From assembly GCA_964019155.1 (NCBI GenBank), contig OZ025245.1, forward strand, positions 31,447,045-31,511,044: a stretch of DNA of 64,000 nucleotides, given 5' to 3'. The position numbers and the translations under genes were made by a program. How positions within the stretch are numbered: the first letter of the stretch is position 1; every line of letters begins with the position of its first letter. Below, one piece after another: positions 11,500 to 22,429 of the stretch. The notes under the pieces were generated by a model that saw only the letters and a list, made by a program, of their open reading frames with translations, ran no database searches and was not told where the DNA came from. The DNA comes from Osedax fenrisi. Taxonomy: Eukaryota; Annelida; Polychaeta; Sabellida; Siboglinidae.

Positions 11500-11800
11500 G
11501 CGTTTACGGAGCAATGCGTGGTCACTAACTTCAGTGCAGTGCTCGACGGGAATCCCAGGAGAACGGGTCCGGGGTGTCGACGACGTAGAATGCCGCTTCC
11601 GTCGTGTCAGAGCTGATCGTAAGCTCGAGCTTCCCGTACTGCGTCAGTGTGCTACCATGGTAGACTGATAAACGTATATTGCTAGGTTGTAGGTACGGTG
11701 GATCACGTTTAGCGGGGTACATCTTATGGAATGTACGTAGTGGCAAGAGGTCAGTGTCGCGCACCAATGTCGACCTTGACGAGGAGGTTAACAGTTGGGT
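11500..11800 (-). pseudogene. Gypsy aspartic protease (decayed)
   Basis: The frame contains DTDLLPLRTFHKMYP, the conserved segment after the catalytic triad. The catalytic D-T/S-G site appears as VDIGA in a different frame a few codons upstream, so both the triad and the frame are damaged. This is the dimeric retropepsin that would process Gag-Pol. Confidence 0.7.
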
Positions 11801-11899
11801 GAAGGAAGCGTATATAGGTATACGTTTGGTGGCGGGACGTTATAGTGTCGAACACGACCTCTCACAGCTCGTGTTGATCTCGTGTTGGTGGTGCCTAGT

Positions 11900-12746
11900 C
11901 TGGTTCGAGTTCTATTGAGAACCACATTTAGCTGCCCAGTGTCCTTCACGGTTTCAGTTACGGTACCTAAAGGCAGGACTTATGACCAGGTTCGTGAGAG
12001 GTAGTAAAGTTGGGACATGTAGCTGTACGGGTGTATTTGGATGTGTGTGGAGTGGATGTGTGTGGGGTGGATGTGTGTGGAGTGGATGTATGTGGAGTGG
12101 ATGTGTGTGGAGTGTATGTATGGGGAGATGCGTGATGTGGTGTGTTGTTACGTCGTGGGGAGTTGTGCTTACGTGTAACGAGGTTTACCGTAGCGCGGGA
12201 TTGGGGTTGTAAGAAGGAGGCAATATCGGCCTCATGTATTCTTACATGGTATATGACCGATTCCGAGGACATAGATTTATCCTGGGATAACATGAAGTCC
12301 TGGACGATGGGGTCATGAACTCCTATCACGAGTTGTTCCGTGAGGCGTTGCTGAACTTCCGTAGTGTCACAGAATTCACATCGTTGACTTTGTAGTCGTA
12401 GATTAGTCATATAGGAATCTACAAACTCGTCAGGTTGTAGTCTCAATCAAAATAGATTGATTGATTCTCGAGAGACAGAGGTTCGAGCTGGGGGTCACAT
12501 GCGTCACGAGATAAACCCAGATGGTGATGAGAGTATTCTTGCTGGCATCTTCCTCCCAAGCGTTGTAGATCTAACGCCCGTCCAGTCCTAGCCAGAGGAG
12601 TACGTGGGCGAGTTTTGAAGCGACCTCGGTGCCTTCGAGCGGTCCTTCAAATGTCAGCTCAGCATGTTGCTTGAACTCGTATAGTTCAGCAGTGACGTTT
12701 TCTGACAGTCGAATGAAGGAGCGGAGAGGAGCGAGTTCATTGCTTT
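11900..12746 (-). pseudogene. Gypsy Gag with zinc knuckle (decayed)
   Basis: From just after the primer site, a frame reads LSENVTAELYEFKQHAEL and LLWLGLDGR followed by a stop, the usual Gag N-terminal half. After a frame change a 159-codon stretch includes QPDEFVDSYMTNLRLQSQRC, LVIGVHDPIVQDFML and a repeated Thr-Pro-His-Thr-Ser tract. Near 11915-11950 a degenerate CCHC knuckle remains (NREGHWAAKC), with the earlier cysteines replaced and a stop within it. Gag would package the element RNA. Confidence 0.85.
12020..12120 (-). repeat. 15-bp minisatellite inside Gag
   Basis: About six copies of a 15-bp unit (gtgtggagtggatgt on the plus strand) encode Thr-Pro-His-Thr-Ser in frame on the minus strand. 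Unit length divisible by three keeps the Gag frame open through the tract. Confidence 0.8.
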
Positions 12747-12751
12747 CACCA
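12734..12751 (-). other. Primer binding site position
   Basis: Immediately after the 5' LTR on the minus strand the sequence is TGGTGAAAGCAATG. TGG matches the CCA end of a tRNA and sits at zero spacing, as in Gypsy elements. The priming tRNA was not identified. Confidence 0.55.
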
Positions 12752-13248
12752 TGTTATAATAACCTGTGTATAATAGAATATGGTTAATTATATATAATTA
12801 TAATTATATGACTATCCCGCAGCTTTCAAATAATGTATATAGAGAAAAGGGGTTCAGTATCAAAGTTTATTATCAATCAAGTATAGCGATAACATATATG
12901 AACAACGTATCGTGGCATACTGTTAGATATATATACGATTAGGGGGCGTGGCTTATGGTGAAGCTCTCAGCCAATAGCTAGTCACATGTGCCGGACACAT
13001 TCCTGCCCTGGACAGTGTCACGGTCTATAGCTCGCAATAACAAGGTTGTTACGAGTCGATATGGTATGTCGAATACTATTACATAAGAACCTCGTGTCTT
13101 GCATTTAGACTATGACGTTCATATACGTATGTTGCGAATACTTATATGTGTATGTGAACGTGGATACTTATACGTATATATGTATACGTATTATATATGT
13201 ATATGTATATATATATGTGAATACATGTATATGAGTAGACATATAACA
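12752..13248 (-). repeat. Gypsy 5' LTR, 497 bp
   Basis: Intact LTR. On the minus strand it begins TGTTATATGTC, contains a TATA-like gtatatatatcta near 12925-12937, an AATAAA polyadenylation signal near 12868, and ends TTATAACA. It would act as promoter and terminator for the element. The second copy at 37298 shares caaccttgttattgcgagct. Confidence 0.88.
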
Positions 13249-13375
13249 GTAACTAGTTATACATTTATATTTTTATAGTTTATAGTTTGAAATAAAAAGT
13301 ATGCCAAAATGTAAACTTTTACCAGTCAAATTGAACAATTTAAACTCGACATATAATAATGTATTGTCATAAAAA

Positions 13376-13985
13376 TATGAACGGGCATCCCTCTCTACGA
13401 TGAACGGAGGCTGGGTGAGTTGATTGCTTTACTCGCTGCTTTTCTAGTTTCATAGTTGTATTACGTAAATCCCATAAACTATTCTTAGGATCTAGCTGGT
13501 ATATTCGGTATATCTCTCTCGCTTTAGCGATATCTTTATCTCGGATAGCTTTACATATTCCTTCAATGACAATACATTCTCTTTGATCATTCTGATAATG
13601 CAACCCGGAACCCGATTAGCAGTTTTAAACATCATCCATAGGCTATTGGCTAAATCATAGATTGACTCACCATCATATTGAATTCGATTATAAAATAATT
13701 GTCATGATGGTCCGTTATCTAATGAAAATGTGTCTGATATCACTTCTCTGAGTATGCCCTCCTAGTCAGTAGATTTACTTAATTCACGGAGTTCTATCTC
13801 TAGTCTTACCTACGATATGATTTAATAATATACTACTGTAATTACATGACGGATAATCTGCCATAAACTTACTCGCCTCATTCGTCCATCTCTTAATCAA
13901 TATATATATAACTTATACCCTCCCTTTAATTCGGTTAATTTCATAGCCTTTCTCCGAACACCACACGGATAACGAATATTATTAT
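13376..13985 (-). pseudogene. Gag-like decayed coding region in block B
   Basis: Minus-strand frames in order: RRKAMKLTELKGGYKL, then WTNEASKFMADYPSCNYSS, then REVISDTFSLDNGP, then YDGESIYDLANSLWMMFKTA, then RECIVIEGICKAIRDKD and KAREIYRIYQLDPKNSLWDL. At least three frameshifts and two stops separate them. The YDGESIxDLA...L pattern followed by a helical segment resembles retroelement capsid, but no zinc knuckle or polymerase was found nearby. It could instead be a duplicated host gene. Parts are shared with block A at 4824-5000. Confidence 0.5.
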
Positions 13986-15790
13986 TATTATTATCAGATT
14001 TAGGCAATGCCAGGGTAATTATAGAAGCAGTGTTGCTTATAGAGACATTACCCCTGTAATATATAGTAGATATATACTACACACAAATAATAACACATTT
14101 ATAATAATATAAATAGAGCTAACATTTTGGAATAGAGAGGCAACCTCCCTTAACTGCATATCGCCGTGTCTTAGTGTAGGATAGAGTACCCAGGTTTGCA
14201 GCGTTAATTGCAACAAAGTGAAGTCTGTTTATATACTTTATTGAAGTAAATACCTGTTGAATATAATAACATAAATAACATAATAATAATATTAACGACA
14301 ATGCCAATATGTACCAACCCGGTGAGAATCAAGATGTATCAATCTCACCGAGCGGCGTTCATTCATAGGAAAATAACAATATGAAATTGATAAGTGATAA
14401 AATATTTAATTACAAATTGAAATATACACATGGCTATGACATCAACCGAGCGTGAAGCCTAAAACAATGTAGGGTAACCTAACAGGGCACTTTTCCGGTA
14501 ATTGTCTCGATCTATTGGGCTTAGGTAAAGGATACTTATTATTATAATAGTTTTACTTCCACAATTATAACATGTACATGCCTATATCATACCCAGAGCC
14601 ATTAACTCCTTCTATTTAGATAAATTAATTAGCAATACGGCAAGCGTTTGCCGCGTAATACTATTCATATTAGGCCTAGTCACAGGTAATTTCGGGGGGG
14701 GGGGGGTATGGGACGATATATATAGGTAGGTATATAATTGTACTAGGTATTCTCCTAGGAGTTATACAGTAAGTACCTACACCCTTTGTTCTTATTGCCG
14801 GTACTGGTGCAGACACGTGTGTGATGGGGACATTGTGCACATAGCTAACATCGAATGCTATTCAAATGGATAGCTTCTCAATGCATATATTAATATTCAG
14901 ACTTATATTATATGTATTATAGTATATATAGAGACAAATGATAAATATTAATATAAAAATTAATAATATAAATTGCTAACAGATAGCAATAACACCATGA
15001 GAGACACTCTCGTCATCTCCCCCGATATGGAGATTGACTGTGGTAAACCTTACTATCATCGAGAGCATCGCTAAGGAGTCTGTTCTTCTGTTTAAGTTTA
15101 TTGCGATGGTCTACATCATCATCATCATCATCATCATCGTATCTCTCTCGGTTACCATGGTTACATATAGAACGTCCAACTGTGGCTGGTAGTCTGGCAT
15201 ATCTTCTCGTTGGTTCTCATGCTGCCTACTGGTAAGGGTATACATGTGTAGACTATGTGTGTCAGGGTCACGAGGTCACACAGGTGGGTATCACATGATA
15301 GCAGTACTAGGTGATGATAGAGAGGCTGTAGAGAAGCTGTAGAGAGGCTGTAGAGAAGATGAAGGACATAACGTAATGATGCGGATATGTAGGTTATGAG
15401 TGGATGTAACGTTTCTATGTTCAAACAATATATACTTACAGGTGGGGCTAGTATTATAAGTTAATGTTTGACCTTGTTAATATTGTTATTATTATTATGT
15501 TTTACTATGTAGATAATATTCATATCTATATATAGAGGTATACCTTTATAAAATCGTAAGACAATGACAATTATAGTGAATTTATAGTTTTTTTAAATAC
15601 GAAGTGATTTATTTTGAGAACTATCTAATATAATTATTTCTATAGTTTATTTACTTTACTAAAAGTATCTATATATTAGTTATATCTCAGACATTTCTAT
15701 ACAAGATTCATCATAGGGTTCATATTCTTTAAAGACTTAAAAAATGGAGATATATTGTCAAATATAGGCTTCTAAAGTTTTACTTGTATT
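13819..15790. repeat. Duplicated block, copy B
   Basis: Direct copy of 4824-6004 with insertions. It lacks the 1.5-kb TIR element found in copy A. It includes a 13-G run (14694-14706), a (CAT)n tract near 15117-15137 and a tandem gagaagctgtagaga stretch near 15320-15355. Confidence 0.75.
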
Positions 15791-16105
15791 TTCTAAATAA
15801 TAAATTAGAATAAAATTCTAATATTACTGTTTCTTATATGTTTATAAAATATTATGTAAGGAATATGTATATTAATATATTATAAAATTATTTATAGAAT
15901 ATGTACATGATTGAACATACTGAACATACTAACACTCTTTTCAGTGACATATTTAGTTTAAATTTCTATATCTACAATGCATTTTTCAGTACTTTCATTT
16001 AGACGAGGCATATTTTTAGTAAATATATCGTTTCTGTTAGAATTTCAATCGATAAATAAATAAGAATGTCCAAATACATTTTTTCAAACCATTGGCTTTA
16101 CTTTT
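15785..16105. repeat. Dispersed repeat, pair with 36130-36450
   Basis: About 320 bp matching 36130-36450 in reverse orientation. Shared words include attttctaaataata, gacgaggcatatttt and aatttcaatcgataaata. A short third match starts at 7530. No TIRs, coding frame or tail identified. Confidence 0.75.
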
Positions 16106-16460
16106 ACATAATAGAACATATATTTATATCAATCAACTATTTTTTGTTGATATTTTAAATACAATTTTAAAATTGAGAATAAATTAATAAAACTAAACGT
16201 AATAATTTAAACCCATTATTATGATCATATTTTTAAAATTGAATTAATTAAATATTAATCTAAATAATTAAAATATATATCTAAATCTCATATAGTTACT
16301 TTTGTATGACATATTAAATATCATATTAAATATAATGAATTAAATTTAATATTTTAATAAAAACAATATTTAACAAAAATTATATTGTAGGTTTCACCCA
16401 TAATATTATATATGTTTAAATATAAGTTTGAGAACATGTTTAATGTGATGGTTAGGATGA

Positions 16461-16890
16461 GGTTAAGGTTATTGAGAGAATAAATACTAACATCTCTGCG
16501 AACTTCACAAAGATCTGTCTCCACAGTCTCCGCCATCAGGATGTACTCATGATAGGGTGATGATAGGTGAGGGGTAACATCTGAGGGTGAGGGGTAATTG
16601 TGGAGAGGAGGGAGTGGATGTATGAGGATTTGGCAGTGAGAGAGGGGGATGGTGAGCAGGAGGAGTATGAGGAGTTGGAGGATCAGACATGAGGATTAGG
16701 TTAGAGGGAAGGAGGATGAGATAATGCGTACCTTTCACTGATGATGATGCATCCTCCTTGACCTCTGGTTACAGGACAGAAGCTTGATGTTCAGCCACAT
16801 CTAGTTCATGATCTAGACCTCCACTGCTGGGGAACTGCTGTTCTGCCTGGTACGAGGGGTACGTGAGAGTGGTGCAATGCTGTACTATAG
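16461..16890. repeat. Triplicated block, copy 2
   Basis: Matches 8013-8338 and 21345-21800. It also contains a minus-strand ATG frame, MAETVETDLCEVRRD, ending at a GTTAGT donor-like site. Copy 3 has MAETVEKDLCKVRRY at the same place, so the start exon is partly conserved. It may be the 5' end of a duplicated gene. No function can be assigned. Confidence 0.8.
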
Positions 16891-17059
16891 TATACTAATA
16901 GAATAGCATTTATTATATAATAAAGGGAATTTACACTATATTAATTCGAATAACATTCAAATAATAATGTAAAATATTAAATTATTTAAAGAAATTATTA
17001 ATTTTAATTATTCTATATATAATTATAAAAAAATAAATAAAATAATGAATATGAATATG

Positions 17060-17335
17060 AAGGATCAACTTGAGCAAAATCGAAGAGAATTCTTTAAACT
17101 ATAGATTAAAAAGGTTTATAGCGAACCTTAGTTTTCACTTTATCCAGTTCTATAATGACACGACTGCATTAGAATTTGGAATCGTGGAAAACCACTCTCA
17201 ACTCAACGTTATGGCCTTGAAGATTGACGACCTTGGTTTTTAAACACAGCAATGATGAAAAGCCCTTCAGCGCTACGAGTCTGCATCACCTGACAGAGGA
17301 CAATTCTTACCAAATATGTGATTACAAACTAAACA
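17060..17335 (+). CDS. Unrecognised protein-coding-like frames
   Basis: A 60-codon open frame without a usable ATG includes LKRFIANLSFHFIQFYND, LEFGIVENHSQLNVMALK and ends IDDLGF. It is followed, after a possible acceptor ending aaacacag, by a frame reading NDEKPFSATSLHHLTEDN. Amino-acid composition is far from what AT-rich noise gives. I do not recognise the family. It could be exons of a host gene or a transposon relic. Confidence 0.35.
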
Positions 17336-17599
17336 TATGACTAACTGAAAGCTTCTGTTACAGAGATGACATTCTAGATATCCAGTGTTGCCCTCTTGAT
17401 TATCTATAATCGATTATTTAATGAGGCTATATCATCGGCTATATGATTATTTAATAGCCCGATATTGGCTGCTTACAATTAATCATGAAGAAGATTTACT
17501 AAATATCTGGCAAGTTAAATATCTCAGAGATTCTTATTCTTTGTTATTATTTCTACATTATAAATATACAAATAAATAAATTTTCTGAGTTCATAAAAA

Positions 17600-17890
17600 T
17601 TATAATTTAATAATAATGAAAACATATATTTTATACTTGAGAATTCTTGTAATTAGGTGTAATATCTTCAATGAACACCTACGGTTGAATTCAATAATAC
17701 GATACCAACCTTTACATGCTTCTAGAATCTCTTCCAAACCACTCTCCAGAGAGGTTAACTCCTGTGTATGTTGTTTGCTCTGCGTTTGTATTAGGCGTCC
17801 ATTAGTCGTTGCAGTTACTTATTCAGTTGGTGCACTTCTTGTAGGAGATCCTTGTTCTATGGGAGGACATCATTCCATATTTATATCATC
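17600..17890 (-). CDS. Unrecognised exon-like frame, helical
   Basis: A 72-codon open frame on the minus strand without a start codon reads QSKQHTQELTSLESGLEEIL, then EACKGWYRIIEFNRRCSL. A TAA at 17819-17821 separates it from more coding-like sequence (EQGSPTRSAPTE). A possible donor CGTAG|GTGTTC follows FNR. The charged, Leu-rich pattern suggests an amphipathic helix. The plus-strand 108-codon frame at the same place is Cys-rich and hydrophobic and is probably the shadow. Confidence 0.35.
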
Positions 17891-18104
17891 AAATAGAGTG
17901 AATTTCACATCATATATTTTAAGTAAAAATACATTCTCTTAATGGATTAGTTATAAGACAGCAGGGTGATAGGACATAAGTATATATTTTTGTTAAATAT
18001 TTATTAAAAAATTAATTAATTAAAATTAATTCCTCATTTGTGTCAGCTGATTATATGGTATATTATATATATTGAGTTAAACCGCTTATACAACAACAAA
18101 TATT

Positions 18105-18395
18105 GTTTTTTTTTTTTTTATTTGGTGGAGTCCTTTCATCCCATCCAGGAACTTAGATGAAGTTTTCACTTATAACCATATATGGCTCTAATATCCCTTC
18201 GAAGCCGCTCTCATGTTAAGGCATCCATGGTTTTAACGAGAACCGATCATTTATTTATACACAATTATATAAGATCACTTCTAAATAATATTTTAAGACC
18301 CATTTTATAAAATTAATTAATGGTCCGGACGAGGGTCGAACGCGTGTCCTACTGCTTGTGTGTCTGACGCCTTAGCCACTGAGCCACACAGGCAG
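18105..18395 (-). mobile_element. tRNA-derived SINE, full-length, reversed
   Basis: Reverse complement of the 1351-1653 SINE with an A-rich tail (13-T run at about 18107-18119 on the plus strand). A and B boxes are recognisable. One clear difference lies in the anticodon region. No clear target duplication was found. Confidence 0.88.
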
Positions 18396-18792
18396 TTTTT
18401 ATAAAACAATATTTGGCACGATTTTAATAGTCTATTTTAGCTGCTTCAAATTATTTATTTAGAACATTTATTATATAGGACAAGTCAAAGATCTCTGATT
18501 TTTGTGAAATATAAGACTCATTTCAATGCCTGAAATGTACATATATTTATAGCTGTTAACATCAACACTTGTAGATTACGATGTTCGATTAAATCATGCT
18601 ATTAAGCTATAGGTCATGATATCTGGCTACTTTGTTGTTGTGAACGAGGCTTTACAATAACTAATCACTATTATTACACACAAAGCTACGTGCTGCTAAC
18701 CCTAATCCTGCCCTCTTGTATTTCAGTGTATGTATTTATCTTAGAGCTTGTTTAGTGATCTATCTTCTCCTTCTGCCCCTTGATGTTGTAGT

Positions 18793-19075
18793 GTTCACAT
18801 GAGAGACCTGGTACGAAGACAAGCACAGGATCATCGCCCTATGTACGGGGTTAGGGTTCTATTGTTGCTGTAGGCTATGGTAATGATGATAACGGAACCT
18901 CTTGTCGGTGGATTGAGAGAGTTTTCTGATGTCCTGTTTGAGTTCAACTCTTTCCTATTCTAGACGTTCGACCTATTCAAATATACGAGCACATTATTTT
19001 AAATAATATTGTATTACATTAATCATATATAGGTATATATATACTATATGATGATGATGATGATGATAATAGGAT
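18793..19075 (-). pseudogene. Coiled-coil exon-like segment, copy 1
   Basis: On the minus strand a 37-codon frame reads RVELKQDIRKLSQSTDKRF after an in-frame stop and ends LQQQ-stop at 18859. A following frame after a cgtaccag acceptor reads CEHYNIKGQKEKIDH. The same segment recurs at 46130-46378 on the plus strand, in both cases next to the 3' end of the same LINE family. It may be a duplicated host exon carried with the LINE. Confidence 0.45.
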
Positions 19076-21345
19076 TTGGTTGGCACTTATCACAGGTATG
19101 ACCACCCCTAGTAGGTTCACATAACAATACAATATAATGAATGACAACAAAAATACATAGATATAAAAGTGATTTCTGTAGGGGTGGAATATTATAGGAA
19201 AATCATGTTTTTGTGGAAATATCGGAGTGTAAGGAAGTCAATTGCGTCTTAGTGTTCGTAGGGAAGTCAAATAAGGAGGAGAGAGAATAAATGTATTTAT
19301 GAGCGAGTGAGAGGAGGCGTAGAATAAAGCATGTTTTAAGAGGAAATTAGTTAAATATACGTTGTTGAGAGTCTTAGTTGAATGATTAAAGAGATTCATG
19401 GAGAAAATGGTGCTTAATAAGCACTGCTTAGAGATGCAAGAAACTGCAGTTTAAGGGGGAAAGTAAAGTGTTTAGAAGGTGATAGAGTAAGGAGGTAATA
19501 GTAGTCAATACGAGAAGGTACGAGTGAATTTATGAGGATAGTGGTAAAAGTGTTAGTTAGGTCCTTTCTTATGTGATGAATTTTGAGGATGTGATAATTG
19601 GCTGATTTATATATATTATACATGTGGGAATTGAGGGAATAGTCTGTATATAAAGTAACACCATAATTTAGGACAGATGATGATGGAATGATAAAGTGAA
19701 TGCCAATGACAACAGGAGGAAAACAACAATAATAGTTTGATGTAATATTGAGGAGTGCAGATTTAGAAGAGTTAATAAGAAGGTTGTTCGAGAGAAGCCG
19801 TAATCTAATAGTTGAAGAACATTTACATAATTAGGAGTTATCTGATAGTACATTGGAGGAGTGTAACAAGAAGGAATAGAGTTCTCTAATTACAATGGGG
19901 TATATGTATTAATGGATATGGGGGATATATATTGAGAATAGGAGAGGGCCGAGAACAGATCATAAGATCAGATATTGTAAAAATAGAAGGTATAGAGAAT
20001 TCAGAAAAGTAATGAGATTGGTTTACTAATATAGATGCTCGGAATATAGCTACTTTGTAGGAGGGATGAAATAGAATTGCAGGTGTATAGAATGTTATCA
20101 ATAAAGTTATTAGAATATTCATAGCATAATTCATTTTTAGAAAATTATGTATATGAGGAATATTAAGAGTCAGTGGAGGGGAGAGAGCTTAGGAGAAAGG
20201 GCAAATGGAACACGAGGATTGGATGTGAGATTATTTATTATACTAATATTAAAAGAAGACCTGGCTTTATAGATTTGAGAAATTTATTTGTAAAACATGC
20301 GATATGAAGAAGATATTAGGAGGTTTTTAGAAGAGGGTGTACTGTGGAAGATATGTTCGAGCTTATCTAGTTTGTGTTTGAAAGAAACTAGTTCAGAGGA
20401 AAACCATAGAGAGTTTGAATTCACATTAATAGTTCTAGTTTTCCGAGTGGCAAATTTTTCGATCGAATAAAATTATTATCAAAGATTTTGCGAAGAAAGA
20501 TATAACACTCACTATGCATGCAACGTAATTTACTAATACCCGATGCTGCTGCTAGCAGTAGTATCGAAATCACTGAAATAGATGTAGGTTTGGCTCTGTT
20601 TGCATACAATAATGTTTTCATTGCTCTATTAAATTACATGCAATATAAATTAGCTTTTACTCACTAAATATATACTTATAGTATTGAAAACCTACATATC
20701 ATATTTGTTTGTTATATATTAGTAATACACACTTAGTTTTCATAATATAAATATTAATTTAAAGCATATTATTTAACATTTTAAAAGTGTATAGTTAAAT
20801 ACGAATTTACATTATAAACAACACATATATGTTCCTAAAAGTAACCCGCTATAGGTGGCACTGGGGTATTTTGTATACAAATTCAAATTACACGATTTTC
20901 GCGTAAGTGTTATATCTTTCCTTAGAAAAATCTTTGGTATTATTGAGTGAATCAATGGAACAACACTGTGAAAGGAGGAGTGATTTAAGTTCCGAAGCAA
21001 AATAATCATAGTCATATAATCTATAATTTCTGTAGGTAATGACTTTTTTTGCACAGAGATGGAGTGAAGAAGAACTAATCGATAAGTTATTAGAAAATGA
21101 TCAGTGAATAAATCTGATTTATAACAATCAGTGATATACTTATAAATACTTTGGGATTTAAGAAAAATTAATTAAGTAAATGATCAGCAATATGAGTAGG
21201 TTAAGTTAGAAATTGATGTAGGTAGAGAGTCAGTAAGATTTTTGAAAGTTTAATGGGGAAGTATATTTGATGGTAGAGTATCAATGTACAAATGTATTAT
21301 AAAAGGTGGTATAGTCTTGTTTTGGATAAATTAACATAATAGTAA
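19076..21345 (-). mobile_element. L2/CR1-like LINE, decayed, split by a MITE
   Basis: Broken minus-strand frames follow the order of ORF2 of a non-LTR retrotransposon. Near 20450-20300: NSNSLWFSSELVSFKHKL and KLEHIFHSTPSSKNLL, the linker before reverse transcriptase. Near 19970: SVLGPLLFSIYI, the region before the catalytic box. Then 19700-19414: SSSVLNYGVTLYTDYSLNSH and HIRKDLTN...LVPSRIDYY, the thumb-side conserved stretch. The 3' side ends in an (ATC)n tract near 19060. Stops and frameshifts are many. A MITE at 20480-20937 interrupts it. Confidence 0.75.
20480..20937. mobile_element. MITE, 458 bp, family with 34160-34613
   Basis: TIRs of about 30 bp share caaagatttt and gaaagatataacact at both ends. 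The LINE fragment at 1-215 gives the uninterrupted site, which shows insertion. A second member lies reversed at 34160-34613 and shares ggtggcact-type interior words. No coding potential. Target duplication is ambiguous in the ATT-rich site. Confidence 0.75.
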
Positions 21346-21800
21346 AGTTAAAGGTTAATGAGAGAATAAATACTAACATATCTGCGAACTTTACAAAGAT
21401 CTTTCTCCACAGTCTCCGCCATCAGGATGTACTGATGATAGAGTGATGAGAGGTGAGGTGTAACATCTGAGGGTGAGGGGTATTGTGGAGAGGAGAGAGT
21501 GGATGTATGAGGATTTGGCAGTGGGAGAGGGGGATGGTGAGCAGGAGGAGTATGAGGAGTTGGAGGATCAGAAATGAGGATTAGGTTAGAGGAAAGGATG
21601 ATGAGATAATGCGTACCCTTTCACTGATGATGATGCATCCTCCTGTAGTTGTCATATGCTGACCTTGACCTCTGGTTACAGGACAGAAGCTTGATGTTCA
21701 GCCACATCTAGTTCATCACCTAGACCTCCACTGCTGGGGGACTGCTGTTCTGCCTGGTACGAGGGGGTACGTGAGAGTGGTGCAATGCTGTACTATAGTA
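21345..21800. repeat. Triplicated block, copy 3
   Basis: Same content as 16461-16890, abutting the 5' side of the decayed LINE. Includes the minus-strand start-like frame MAETVEKDLCKVRRY and, upstream on that strand, SSGGLGDELDVAEHQASV. Confidence 0.85.
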
Positions 21801-22079
21801 CATAGCCTCTAGGCTGTGTTGTGAGGTGAACAGATCACAGCAGTCTTAAGTGAAGTCGCTCCAGTTAATATTATAATCATAATTAAATATGTGAAAACTA
21901 TTTAATAACAAAATTAAATAATGTGTTCTATTGTTTCTAAATAGCTTCAAAACTTTAATTATTTAACTTTAATGTTTTCTATTGTTGTTGTCTAGTAATA
22001 ACAATAGCCCCAACAAACATATATTATTGTATATAAATATTCATATATACTGGTGCAGTTAGTGATAGTGATAGTCTGT

Positions 22080-22420
22080 TGAATATTCAAATCTTACTTT
22101 ATAGGAAAGTCTCTATTGAGTTTTTAGAAGATATTGAATTTTTCATATGTGTATCTACATAGATAAAAAAAACTAAATTATCTTTAATTTTAAAAAGTGT
22201 GAGTTAGTGGAAGTTAACTGTATACATATATATATATATATATATATGTGGGTATGAGATATTGTATTAAAAAATATATCCTGAACTATTATTATTTTAT
22301 AATAAAATATCCTGCGCTTTTCTCATTCTAATAAGATGTATTAAAACTATGTAATGTACAGGGATGGGTAGTGATGGATATATATAACATCTACTTATAT
22401 AATAAAGATCAAATGATCAT
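22080..22420. repeat. Dispersed repeat, pair with 35540-35890
   Basis: About 340 bp matching 35540-35890 in reverse orientation. Shared words include tagaagatattgaatt, cctgaactattat and ttagtacatt-like AT text, and a CA/TA microsatellite at the same internal position in both. No coding frame. Confidence 0.7.
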
Positions 22421-22429
22421 TGTGTTAGT

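Larger units (their letters stand above)
8339..13248 (-). mobile_element. Ty3/Gypsy LTR retrotransposon, complete but decayed
   Basis: A 4.9-kb element on the minus strand with two LTRs, a primer-binding-site position, a polypurine tract and decayed gag and pol in the order Gag, protease, reverse transcriptase, RNase H, integrase. LTR ends are TGTTATA...TATAACA. Every domain carries stops or frameshifts, so it is not autonomous. Its base composition is much richer in GC than the surroundings. No convincing target-site duplication is seen (caatg to the left, gtaac to the right), so the flanks have changed or one end rearranged. It landed inside copy 1 of the triplicated block. Confidence 0.92.

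Noticed and set aside
17616..17942. 108-codon plus-strand frame
   Set aside because: Composition is Cys/Ser/Ile-rich without a domain, while the minus strand of the same place reads a charged helical sequence with a plausible donor. Treated as a shadow.
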